From positions 1 to 5,070 of the forward strand of contig JAGGXG010000093.1 of assembly GCA_021163175.1 (NCBI GenBank): a DNA stretch of 5,070 bases, read 5' to 3'. Position 1 is the stretch's first letter. Every line of letters starts with the position of its first letter. Source of the stretch: Thermoplasmata archaeon (GTDB lineage: Archaea > Thermoplasmatota > E2 > UBA202 > JdFR-43). Shown here piece by piece: positions 1 to 5,070 of this stretch. The notes beneath the pieces were generated by a model. It saw nothing but the letters and a program-made list of their open reading frames with translations, made no database searches and was not told the DNA's origin. Made by a program: the position numbers and the translations under genes.

Positions 1-1313
1 ACAGGATCGCTCGGCAATGTATATTCGACGGCAGTCATTCCATGTCTTGCCAGATATGTATTCCAGTCATCAAGCAGATATTGAGTTGTATCATCTGCAA
101 CACCAAACCAGTGCGTTGGTGTTTTATCTCCTTTATATATTACTGGTGAGACATATCTCTTTCCATTCTCTATATAATTTGCTGCTGGAATCGCCGCAAT
201 ATACGCATATTCATCCTTATTGCTATTTGGATCATTGTTTACAATGAATGTCTGTGCTACAGGCGTAATATCGGGCTGCGGCACGGGGCCAGGCGGCGGA
301 TTCACGGAGCCGCCCAATGAGAGCGTAAACGAATATGCTCCTGAGCCATATAAGAAATAGTTATCGGGCCATTTGTTTGTATCCCATCCTGGCCAAAGGT
401 CAATTTTTATTGCCCATGTTCCGCTTTCATCTGCAGGATATTCAAGTGTGTCATCACCATAATACATTGCGCTATAGACGAGCTTTCCTTCTGGATTATA
501 AAGATGGATATCACAATCGGATTTTGCATTATATGGAACATCAAGAGTGACTTTTATTCCCTCTCCCGAGCTAACATCAAAACTATACCAGTCCTCCCAG
601 TCATTCATGTCAAGATATCCCTCATATGTGCCAGGTTCAATGTGTAAAGCGGTATTGAATGAATTACCAGCATCATGACCGCTTCCTGCATCATTCTGAC
701 CACTTATTGTAATACTAAAGGTATAATTTCCCTCTTCTCCATCGCTTGCAGCATACACATGGAAATACCAGTTTCCTGTTTTATCAGCTGTATAACTTAT
801 GCTTTCTGTTGATGTGCCTGTATTCTGAGATGTTGCCACAACCTCTCCATCTGTATTTGCAAGCTCAATATCGTAATTTGATTCTGGAGTCATTGTTATA
901 TCTATCTTTTGTCCCTCGCATACCGAGAAATAGTACCAGTCGTCTTTGTCTGCTGGAGGAGCAAGGTGTCCACTTGTCCCTCTACCTGGAGCACCATCTT
1001 TGGCTTCACCAGGATAAATTGGCAAAGCCCTTCTGATATCATTTCCAACATCTGTCCAATAGCCAGCATCGTTTTGCTCACCAGCTGAACCAGCAGGAGC
1101 TATCTCATTATCATCTCCAAGCCTTTTATAGTGATCCAGCTGATATGCCTCTACTTTATTGTCTCCGATAGAATTTTTCTCTTCTTCATTAACTTTCAAT
1201 GGCATTTTAAAATTCTTTGTTTCATGTACTCCCTGATTTGTTATTCCTGGTACAATTGCAGCTAATAACATTACCACCACAATCCCTATTGCCAACTTTA
1301 CTTTTCCCTTCAT
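1..1313 (-). CDS. Secreted protein with two tandem PPC-like domains and a further C-terminal domain (3' end cut by window edge)
   Basis: This is an open frame of 437 codons from ATG at 1313 to the window edge with no stop, so the C-terminus is missing. Residues 1-26 form a signal peptide: Lys-rich start (MKGKVK), then a hydrophobic stretch (LAIGIVVVMLLAAIVPG). Two repeats of about 125 residues follow, roughly 79-204 and 206-333. Each opens with QNDAG and a second Asp/Gly-rich segment, and each carries an aromatic motif, DDWYYFSV (124-131) and EDWYSFDV (240-247). Each ends in an extended beta strand (GNYTFSITI, GAYSFTLSL). This pattern fits bacterial/archaeal pre-peptidase C-terminal (PPC) domains, which are extracellular beta-sandwiches. 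A Pro-rich linker (PPPGPVPQP, 339-347) leads into a third domain (from about 350) with AYIAAIPAANYI and LLDDWNTYL. By memory that resembles segments preceding cell-wall-binding-repeat regions in archaeal surface proteins, but this is weak. The role is probably cell-surface. No enzymatic domain is visible in the part present. Confidence 0.85.
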   Translation of the reverse strand, partial: MKGKVKLAIGIVVVMLLAAIVPGITNQGVHETKNFKMPLKVNEEEKNSIGDNKVEAYQLDHYKRLGDDNEIAPAGSAGEQNDAGYWTDVGNDIRRALPIYPGEAKDGAPGRGTSGHLAPPADKDDWYYFSVCEGQKIDITMTPESNYDIELANTDGEVVATSQNTGTSTESISYTADKTGNWYFHVYAASDGEEGNYTFSITISGQNDAGSGHDAGNSFNTALHIEPGTYEGYLDMNDWEDWYSFDVSSGEGIKVTLDVPYNAKSDCDIHLYNPEGKLVYSAMYYGDDTLEYPADESGTWAIKIDLWPGWDTNKWPDNYFLYGSGAYSFTLSLGGSVNPPPGPVPQPDITPVAQTFIVNNDPNSNKDEYAYIAAIPAANYIENGKRYVSPVIYKGDKTPTHWFGVADDTTQYLLDDWNTYLARHGMTAVEYTLPSDP

Positions 1314-1317
1314 TTTT

Positions 1318-1324
1318 CGCCTCC
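1318..1324 (-). promoter_or_regulatory. Shine-Dalgarno site of the PPC-domain protein gene
   Basis: GGAGGCG read on the minus strand, with 6 nt between GGAGG and the ATG at 1313. It fixes the start codon, which also begins a clean signal peptide. The whole block, including the first two codons, is identical to that of the secreted protein gene at 2183. Confidence 0.85.
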
Positions 1325-1343
1325 AAAAAATAAATCAAAAGGC

Positions 1344-1360
1344 TTATATATTTGTTTCGC
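1344..1360 (-). promoter_or_regulatory. BRE/TATA promoter of the PPC-domain protein gene
   Basis: On the minus strand GCGAAAC (1360-1354, BRE-like) precedes TATATAA (1350-1344). The TATA centre is about 34 nt before the ATG, which predicts a leader of roughly 10 nt that just contains the GGAGG. The element overlaps the last codons and stop of the upstream PdxS-like gene. The downstream gene could therefore be transcribed on its own despite the 30-bp spacing. A TTTTTT run on the minus strand at 1330-1325 might also help stop upstream transcription, but it is too short to call a terminator. Confidence 0.6.
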
Positions 1361-1967
1361 CCCTTACTATATTTGCTACACTTTTGGTAATTTCGTATAT
1401 CTTCTCCACATCATTATAATATTTCGCCGCCTCCGCCATCGCATTCATTAATTTTGGAGGGTTTGGCGTATGAAAAATTTTTGATGATAGCATAACTGCA
1501 TATCCTCCGGCCCTGAATATAAAAGCTATATCATGAGGAGAGGCACTGGTGAGGGATGCAATTACTTTTTGTTCCCTCATCATGTCAACATATTTCAAAA
1601 CATTTCCTATGGTTCCCCATGGCGTCCTCAAAAAGCTGGCCCCTTCTTTTATCCTTTCCATTCCTTCCTCCTCGCTTTCAAACATGCTTATAAAAGGAAT
1701 AGAAAAATCCTTCTTGTTTATGTGGCCAATATCACTTTTAATGCTTTCATCTATAATGGCTACCCCTGCTTTTTCAAGCAGTTTTGCCTCTACTTCATGC
1801 CCTTGTCTGCAACTTGCAATTACAGGCACATTTACAATCTCAACAACCTCCTCTATCAAAGGCAAGTCAAATTTTTCAATATGTATGGCTGTAGCGAACT
1901 CCTCGCATGTTTCAGCTTCCTTTGCGTTTTCTATCGAGAAAATTATGCCTTTCTCCAGATTGATCAT
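1344..1967 (-). CDS. Truncated PdxS-like (SOR/SNZ family) TIM-barrel protein lacking the catalytic lysines; probable pseudoenzyme
   Basis: The 207-residue product aligns by eye with PdxS, the PLP-synthase subunit that makes pyridoxal 5'-phosphate from ribose 5-phosphate, glyceraldehyde 3-phosphate and ammonia. The clearest matches are VPVIASCRQGHEVEAKLLEK (48-67), IIDES (71-75), HINKKDFSIPF (82-92), ERIKEGASFLRT (104-115) and KIFHTPNPPKLMNAMAEA (163-180). PdxS proteins are usually about 290-300 residues. This one lacks the loop after the second strand and much of the region between 115 and 145. In B. subtilis numbering, Asp24 aligns with Ser11, Lys81 with Ser52 and Lys149 with Pro116; Arg147 is kept as Arg114. 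The Gly-Gly and Gly-Ser phosphate-site motifs are also changed (SSKIF at 161-165). It is therefore unlikely to make PLP and may have a regulatory, structural or new ligand-binding role. The start at 1967 is chosen because a TATA box lies 26 nt upstream (leaderless) and PdxS similarity begins at residue 7. The frame stays open upstream to 2156, but that extension has no family similarity. Confidence 0.8.
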   Translation of the reverse strand: MINLEKGIIFSIENAKEAETCEEFATAIHIEKFDLPLIEEVVEIVNVPVIASCRQGHEVEAKLLEKAGVAIIDESIKSDIGHINKKDFSIPFISMFESEEEGMERIKEGASFLRTPWGTIGNVLKYVDMMREQKVIASLTSASPHDIAFIFRAGGYAVMLSSKIFHTPNPPKLMNAMAEAAKYYNDVEKIYEITKSVANIVRGETNI

Positions 1968-1989
1968 ATAAGGATAAAGCATTTTTAGG

Positions 1990-2003
1990 TATAAAATTTT
2001 TGC
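1990..2003 (-). promoter_or_regulatory. BRE/TATA promoter of the PdxS-like gene (leaderless)
   Basis: On the minus strand GCAAAAA (2003-1997) precedes TTTTATA (1996-1990). Its centre is 26 nt before the ATG at 1967, the spacing expected when transcription starts at or next to the start codon. No Shine-Dalgarno sequence precedes that ATG. The alternative ATG at 1982 is only 11 nt from the TATA centre and is unlikely to be used. Confidence 0.6.
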
Positions 2004-2013
2004 AGTAATATTT
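1997..2013 (+). repeat. 17-bp direct repeat, copy 1
   Basis: TTTTTGCAGTAATATTT, identical to 2131-2147. This copy overlaps the BRE-like segment of the PdxS-like promoter, read from the other strand. Confidence 0.9.
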
Positions 2014-2019
2014 GGCGAC

Positions 2020-2031
2020 AGCAATATTGCT
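2020..2031. repeat. 12-bp perfect palindrome
   Basis: AGCAATATTGCT is its own reverse complement. It lies 24-35 bp upstream of the PdxS-like TATA box, in the middle of the divergent promoter region, so it is a candidate operator for a dimeric regulator. Function is inference. Confidence 0.5.
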
Positions 2032-2061
2032 ATACTAAGTAAATTTCGAGAGGAGGAGAAG

Positions 2062-2091
2062 ATGGTTCTGATGGAAATGGCTGAAGATTGA
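2062..2091 (+). other. Possible 9-codon leader-type ORF
   Basis: ATG at 2062 opens a 9-residue frame (MVLMEMAED) ending at TGA 2089-2091. A purine-rich AGGAGGAG (2051-2058) sits 3 nt upstream of the ATG, a strong Shine-Dalgarno-like match, and a weak TATA-like TATACTA lies at 2031-2037. If the TATA were used, transcription would start at about 2059, after the ribosome site, so the parts do not fit together well. It could be a tiny leader ORF, a remnant of a gene start, or chance. Confidence 0.2.
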
Positions 2092-2130
2092 TTGTCAATA
2101 ATCCGTTTTCCCTTGCTGGCTACCATAATG

Positions 2131-2147
2131 TTTTTGCAGTAATATTT
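2131..2147 (+). repeat. 17-bp direct repeat, copy 2
   Basis: Identical to 1997-2013, at an offset of 134 bp. This copy runs into the TATA box of the secreted beta-propeller gene. Confidence 0.9.
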
Positions 2148-2152
2148 ATAAA
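2145..2152 (+). promoter_or_regulatory. TATA box of the beta-propeller protein gene
   Basis: TTTATAAA, with its centre about 34 nt before the ATG at 2183. This predicts a leader of about 10 nt that contains the GGAGG. The spacing matches that of the PPC-domain protein gene. Confidence 0.6.
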
Positions 2153-2171
2153 ACAAAGATGTATTAAGTTT

Positions 2172-2176
2172 GGAGG
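2172..2176 (+). promoter_or_regulatory. Shine-Dalgarno site of the beta-propeller protein gene
   Basis: GGAGG with 6 nt to the ATG at 2183. The 20-bp block 2169-2188 is identical to the reverse complement of 1308-1327. Confidence 0.85.
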
Positions 2177-2182
2177 CGAAAA

Positions 2183-3817
2183 ATGAAGAAAAAAGCGATA
2201 TATGTAGGAATAATAGTGGGCGTATTGTTGCTTTCTATGATCCCAATACACAATACAACTGCGGAAAATAAAAAAATAAGCAACATTGAAGTGCAACATT
2301 GGATTATGCATCCGCACGGAACAGCATTGAAAACCAAAAAAATATTTAATTTAAACGATGTGATAGCGCCTTCCGCAAAACTTGGTTCCCCGATAGCAAA
2401 TACCCCAGATGATGAAGTATCTCCAGCTATTGAGCGATGCTCAGAAGATACTTTTTTAGCAGCATATGCATATCAGCCTGATATTACAACAAGCAATATT
2501 GTTCTCACTATTTCTACAGATGGCGGCAATACATGGGATCCTCATCCAATATCTCCTGCAGCAGGTACCTATGAAACAGACCCTGCAATAGCATACAGAG
2601 AAAACGGAAACATGGCTGTGGCTGCATGGGGGCTTGACCCTACAGAATATGCTGCTGGTCACTGGGTTATATTGCTCGATGATGTTACGGACTCTTCAAC
2701 ATGGACTGGCGGATATTATACATGGTCGGAAAGCTTCAATGTATTTGGCTGGCGAAATTATACACTTGCTGGCTATTACTCTGATTCATCTCCAACATTC
2801 TGGGGACTGATGGCATTTGTTGGAAGCGTTGATGATGACAACTGGGACCATGCATTCGATGTCCCCTTTATACTCACAGATGGAACAAAATGGTATGGCG
2901 AAGGATATGTTGTTGCCACTGATTTAGGAAACTGGAGTGGCTGTCATACAGTGGATGTTGCTGTTGATAAGGATGCAAAAAGAGGATACATGGTGTGCGA
3001 TTTCTTCAATTCTACAGTCGGAACATATAGCCTTGGCGTATTGAGTGTGCCAATGGAAATAACGTGGGATGATGACGCAGTGTGGGAATCAACCGTAATC
3101 CCAAGTGATTTCTTCAAAAGCTATTCTCGTCCAGATATAAGCATAGGAGGAGGAAAATATTATATAGTATGTGAAACAAATGAAAATGGTAACAAGGACA
3201 TAGCCTGCTTCTCTTCCACAGATGGCTTCCAGACAGTTCAGAAAACGCTAATAACATCAACACCAGATGATGAAACAGATCCCCATATTGTAGCCTATGG
3301 AGACATAGCGCAATGCATATTTACAAGAAACGGTAATCTTTATGAAACACACACAAACGATGGCGGCGCCACCTGGAGCGAGCCGCAAAAGATAAATGAT
3401 ATGGATGGAAGCGTAAAAGCAGGATGGCATTCTTCTGATTTAACAATAGGTGGAAATGTCGTCTGGACAGATATGCGAGAAGGAAACGCAGACGTATACT
3501 TTGCGAATATTGGCGTCCCAGCACCTATAATAAATATTGAGGGCATATCTGGAGGGCTTGGTGTAAAAGCAACTATATCAAATACTGGAACAGTAGCTGC
3601 TGAAAATGTTCCATGGAGTATAGATGTTTCTGGTGGCTTGGTAATAATAGGAAAGCATGCTGAAGAAACAATAACATCATTGAATCCAGGAGAAAGCACG
3701 ACAATAAAGGATTTTGTAATTGGCTTCGGAAAGGTTACGGTTACAGTAAAGGCTGGAGGCGTTACAAAGACAGCGAGCGGCTTCTTGCTGGGTCCATTGG
3801 CGATTGGCTTGAAGTAA
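2183..3817 (+). CDS. Secreted Asp-box (BNR/sialidase-type) beta-propeller protein with C-terminal Ig-like domain
   Basis: The product has 544 residues. A signal peptide spans about 1-27 (KKK, then a hydrophobic stretch IYVGIIVGVLLLSMIPI). From about 70 to 445 the sequence has propeller-like repeats. There are Asp boxes STDGGNTWD (111-119) and TNDGGATWS (391-399), plus a degenerate SSTDGFQT (344-351). Recurrent blade-edge motifs include ETDPAIAY (131-138), SRPDISI (315-321), ETDPHIVAY (364-372) and VVWTDMREGNADVYF (426-440). This is the fold of sialidases and many non-enzymatic surface proteins. I did not identify the Arg triad or Tyr/Glu pair of true sialidases, so enzymatic activity is not claimed. 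From about 450 to 544 a CARDB/Ig-like beta domain (ISNTGTVAAENVPWSI, TSLNPGESTTIKDF) ends in a hydrophobic Gly-rich tail (GFLLGPLAIGLK). Such C-terminal domains recur on archaeal surface proteins and may anchor them. Six Cys residues (86, 254, 272, 330, 342, 378) could form disulfides. It is transcribed divergently from the PdxS-like gene. Confidence 0.88.
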   Translation: MKKKAIYVGIIVGVLLLSMIPIHNTTAENKKISNIEVQHWIMHPHGTALKTKKIFNLNDVIAPSAKLGSPIANTPDDEVSPAIERCSEDTFLAAYAYQPDITTSNIVLTISTDGGNTWDPHPISPAAGTYETDPAIAYRENGNMAVAAWGLDPTEYAAGHWVILLDDVTDSSTWTGGYYTWSESFNVFGWRNYTLAGYYSDSSPTFWGLMAFVGSVDDDNWDHAFDVPFILTDGTKWYGEGYVVATDLGNWSGCHTVDVAVDKDAKRGYMVCDFFNSTVGTYSLGVLSVPMEITWDDDAVWESTVIPSDFFKSYSRPDISIGGGKYYIVCETNENGNKDIACFSSTDGFQTVQKTLITSTPDDETDPHIVAYGDIAQCIFTRNGNLYETHTNDGGATWSEPQKINDMDGSVKAGWHSSDLTIGGNVVWTDMREGNADVYFANIGVPAPIINIEGISGGLGVKATISNTGTVAAENVPWSIDVSGGLVIIGKHAEETITSLNPGESTTIKDFVIGFGKVTVTVKAGGVTKTASGFLLGPLAIGLK

Positions 3818-3825
3818 TCTCTTCC

Positions 3826-3845
3826 TTTTTTATTTTTGTTTTTGT
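3826..3845 (+). terminator. T-rich archaeal terminator after the beta-propeller gene
   Basis: Starting 9 bp past the stop codon, a tract made almost entirely of T (three runs broken by single A and G bases) fits the oligo-T terminators used by archaeal RNA polymerase. No stem is needed and none is seen immediately before it. Confidence 0.65.
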
Positions 3846-3863
3846 GATGAAATTTTTCGCCAA

Positions 3864-3877
3864 CGAAAGTTTAATAT
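3864..3877 (+). promoter_or_regulatory. BRE/TATA promoter of the KaiC-like gene (leaderless)
   Basis: CGAAAG (BRE-like) is followed by TTTAATAT, with its centre about 25 nt before the ATG at 3898, and no Shine-Dalgarno precedes that ATG. This fits a leaderless transcript. The CGAAA also forms the right arm of an inverted repeat with TTTCG at 3855-3859 (4-nt spacer), which could be a regulator site over the BRE. Confidence 0.6.
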
Positions 3878-3897
3878 CTTGCTTCAGATAAACAAAT

Positions 3898-4743
3898 ATG
3901 GTTGAATATAAATATTATGAGCTGGGAGAATTGCAAACAAAAGCGCCAAAAATATTTGGTATTCCCACAGGAACAAGACTTGATGAAATGTTTTTTAAAG
4001 TTGAGGAAGAGGATGGAAAATTTGTTAAAAAGCCTTTAGGAGGTATACCACATCTCTCCGTCTTGAATTTTACAGGCGTTCCTGACACTGGAAAAAGTTT
4101 ATTTGCTGAGCAATTTGCTGCATATCAGGCTGCAAATGGATATAAAGTTTTGTTTGTTACCGTTGAGAGCCCAGCAAATTTTTTATATACATCGTTGAAA
4201 GAAAAAAGCAAGGCTTTAGATTTGGACTTTGATGAGATTGAAAAGAATGTTGTTGTCATCGATGCTTCAGAGGAAGTTGAGCTGAGAGAGAATCCAAAGG
4301 CATTGATGGATACGATGGCTTACGCCATAAAAGAAAAGAAAGTCACAAATGTGATAATAGATAGCATAACTGGTTTGTATGAGCATAAAGAAATGATGGC
4401 TCGCCAAATCGTAAGGCAGTTCTTCAATTTCCTAAAAAAATGGCGCCAGACTGGCATGCTTGTATCGCAAAAACGCTCCTCGCAGACGAGCGAAAGTGCT
4501 GAAGCTGCAGGAGGTCTTGCGGTGGCGCATATCGTCGATGGGACGATAGTGCTTGATAAAAAAGTTTTGATGACAGCAAGGGAGGCAAGTTTCTATAAAA
4601 AGGAGATTGGAGATGTGATACGGTTTATAAGAATAGATGGATGCCGTCTCACAGGACATGATAGCCGTATATGGGTTTTTGAAATCACGCCAGAAGGAAC
4701 CATAAATATTATAGCCCCCTTATCAGATTACATAAAGAGGTGA
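3898..4743 (+). CDS. Single-domain KaiC-like ATPase (AF_0795-type archaeal family)
   Basis: The 281-residue protein is a RecA/KaiC-fold P-loop ATPase with one KaiC domain, unlike cyanobacterial KaiC, which has two. Walker A is GVPDTGKS (60-67). The Walker B strand is NVIIDS (151-156, Asp155). The beta strand after Walker A ends in VTVESP (87-92); KaiC usually has two adjacent Glu at this point, and here only Glu90 remains, followed by Ser. The C-terminal part has the typical ending GCRLTGHDSRIWVFEITPEG (248-267), comparable to the RG..H....FEIT..G region of KaiC relatives. The N-terminus (FGIPTGTRLDEMFF, KKPLGGIP) and the phrases VESPANFLYTSLKE and SITGLYEHKEMMAR match my memory of the TIGR03878 (AF_0795) family. 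Members are thought to act in signalling or regulation, possibly with weak ATPase activity; the biochemical role is unproven. It is the first gene of a two-gene unit with the near-KaiC HTH protein 4 nt downstream. Confidence 0.9.
   Translation: MVEYKYYELGELQTKAPKIFGIPTGTRLDEMFFKVEEEDGKFVKKPLGGIPHLSVLNFTGVPDTGKSLFAEQFAAYQAANGYKVLFVTVESPANFLYTSLKEKSKALDLDFDEIEKNVVVIDASEEVELRENPKALMDTMAYAIKEKKVTNVIIDSITGLYEHKEMMARQIVRQFFNFLKKWRQTGMLVSQKRSSQTSESAEAAGGLAVAHIVDGTIVLDKKVLMTAREASFYKKEIGDVIRFIRIDGCRLTGHDSRIWVFEITPEGTINIIAPLSDYIKR
4737..4743 (+). promoter_or_regulatory. Shine-Dalgarno site of the near-KaiC gene
   Basis: GAGGTGA, a near-full match to the archaeal anti-Shine-Dalgarno. It overlaps the last codon and stop of the KaiC-like gene and lies 4 nt before the ATG at 4748. 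It indicates coupled translation within one transcript. Confidence 0.8.
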
Positions 4744-4747
4744 TGAA

Positions 4748-5070
4748 ATGGAGATAATAAGGAAGCCTGTTGGCGGGAATATAGATGCCATGGCGGAAAA
4801 GGTTTTCATGGAAAGCATAAAGATGCTCGGGGGTTTGAAAAAGCTTGTTGAATACCGCAACCTAACATGGCTACCAAGCCTGGCGGAGGCAGCATATGTG
4901 GTTGTTCTGAAAAATGAAGCAATGAAAACATATGGAGAGATTGCATCCATCTTGGGCATAACGGAGCAAACTACAAAGAATATAGCGAGTGCTGACGAAG
5001 AAAAAGTGAAAGAGTATGTAATGGGAGGCGAAGAAAGGCCAAAAGAACATATTGCTGGAGGGCTTGCAAA
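4748..5070 (+). CDS. Near-KaiC HTH regulatory protein (3' end cut by window edge)
   Basis: There are 107 codons from ATG at 4748 to the window edge with no stop. The visible part is mostly helical. A helical region (about 12-58, with WLPSLAEAAYVVVLKNEA) leads to a helix-turn-helix at about 60-80 (KTYGEIASILGITEQTTKNI), and the fragment ends with RPKEHIAGGLA (98-107, after MGGEE). This matches my memory of the archaeal 'near-KaiC' domain (TIGR03879), defined because members are encoded next to a KaiC-domain partner. The 4-nt spacing and the Shine-Dalgarno inside the partner's stop support joint expression. It probably binds DNA or the KaiC-like partner; the target is unknown. An overlapping ATG at 4743 is out of frame and stops after four codons. 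Confidence 0.85.
   Translation, partial: MEIIRKPVGGNIDAMAEKVFMESIKMLGGLKKLVEYRNLTWLPSLAEAAYVVVLKNEAMKTYGEIASILGITEQTTKNIASADEEKVKEYVMGGEERPKEHIAGGLA

Larger units (their letters stand above)
1968..2182. other. Divergent intergenic promoter region
   Basis: This 215-bp region separates the minus-strand PdxS-like gene from the plus-strand beta-propeller gene and carries a promoter for each. It also holds a pair of 17-bp direct repeats, a 12-bp palindrome and a 9-codon ORF with a strong ribosome site. No tRNA or recognisable structured RNA was seen. The minus-strand frame of the PdxS-like gene remains open across most of it, but the encoded residues look like a chance translation, rich in Ser and Ile with no family match. 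Confidence 0.7.

Noticed and set aside
17..1036. Three plus-strand frames of 71-96 codons in the left 1 kb
   Set aside because: They lie opposite the PPC-domain protein, which is open over the whole stretch with coherent repeats. Their His/Leu/Tyr-rich translations are typical of shadow frames.
1533..1988. Two long plus-strand open frames (151 and 140 codons) opposite the PdxS-like gene
   Set aside because: They are antisense shadows. They have no ribosome site or recognisable domains, and their composition is that of reverse-complemented codons. The minus-strand frame has clear PdxS similarity.
2062..2091. C/D box small RNA, suggested by TGATGG and CTGA elements
   Set aside because: The spacing is too short for guide segments and there is no second C'/D' pair.
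1968..2156. N-terminal extension of the PdxS-like protein to an ATG at 2156
   Set aside because: The 63 extra residues have no PdxS similarity and would span the leaderless promoter, the palindrome and both direct repeats. The TATA box fits a start at 1967.
2120..2317. Minus-strand frame of 65 codons across the start of the beta-propeller gene
   Set aside because: It covers the promoter and signal peptide of a well-supported plus-strand gene and has no ribosome site.
2183..3817. Calling the Asp-box protein a true sialidase
   Set aside because: Asp boxes are structural. The catalytic Arg triad and the Tyr/Glu pair could not be identified, and many non-enzymatic propellers carry Asp boxes.
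4723..4959. Minus-strand 78-codon frame at the right edge
   Set aside because: It is a shadow of the near-KaiC gene, which has a strong ribosome site and the family HTH.

Overview
The window reads as a piece of an archaeal chromosome, most likely from a euryarchaeal lineage and possibly Thermoplasmatota (lineage is inference). Four signs point there. The promoters have BRE/TATA form. Two genes look leaderless, with a TATA centre about 25 nt before the ATG, while others have GGAGG-type ribosome sites. Arg and Ile codons are often AGA/AGG and ATA. Finally, a single-domain KaiC-like ATPase sits directly upstream of the small 'near-KaiC' HTH protein that is its usual archaeal neighbour. No rRNA, tRNA, CRISPR array or insertion sequence was seen.

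Left part (1-1967, minus strand). A PdxS-like TIM-barrel gene (1967-1344) is followed by an exported protein that runs off the left edge (1313-1). The exported protein has a signal peptide, two tandem PPC-like beta domains, a Pro-rich linker and the start of a third domain. The PdxS-like protein is clearly related to the synthase subunit of pyridoxal 5'-phosphate synthase. It is about 85-90 residues short, however, and by alignment from memory it lacks the catalytic Asp and both catalytic Lys residues. It is the most unusual gene in the window.

Middle (1968-2182). A 215-bp divergent promoter region separates the PdxS-like gene from a plus-strand secreted protein. It holds a 17-bp perfect direct repeat (one copy at each promoter), a 12-bp perfect palindrome, and a 9-codon ORF with a strong Shine-Dalgarno-like sequence.

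Right part (2183-5070, plus strand). First comes a 544-residue secreted beta-propeller protein with Asp-box (BNR/sialidase-type) repeats and a C-terminal Ig-like domain ending in a hydrophobic Gly-rich tail; a T-rich terminator follows it. Next is a KaiC-domain ATPase on its own leaderless promoter, translationally linked (4-nt gap) to the near-KaiC HTH protein, which is cut by the right edge.

The two secreted-protein genes, on opposite strands, share an identical 20-bp block covering the ribosome site and first two codons, and the same TATA-to-ATG distance (about 34 nt). The two cytoplasmic genes with their own promoters (PdxS-like and KaiC-like) appear leaderless. The window therefore combines a cell-surface protein cluster, a probable pseudoenzyme and a KaiC-type signalling pair.
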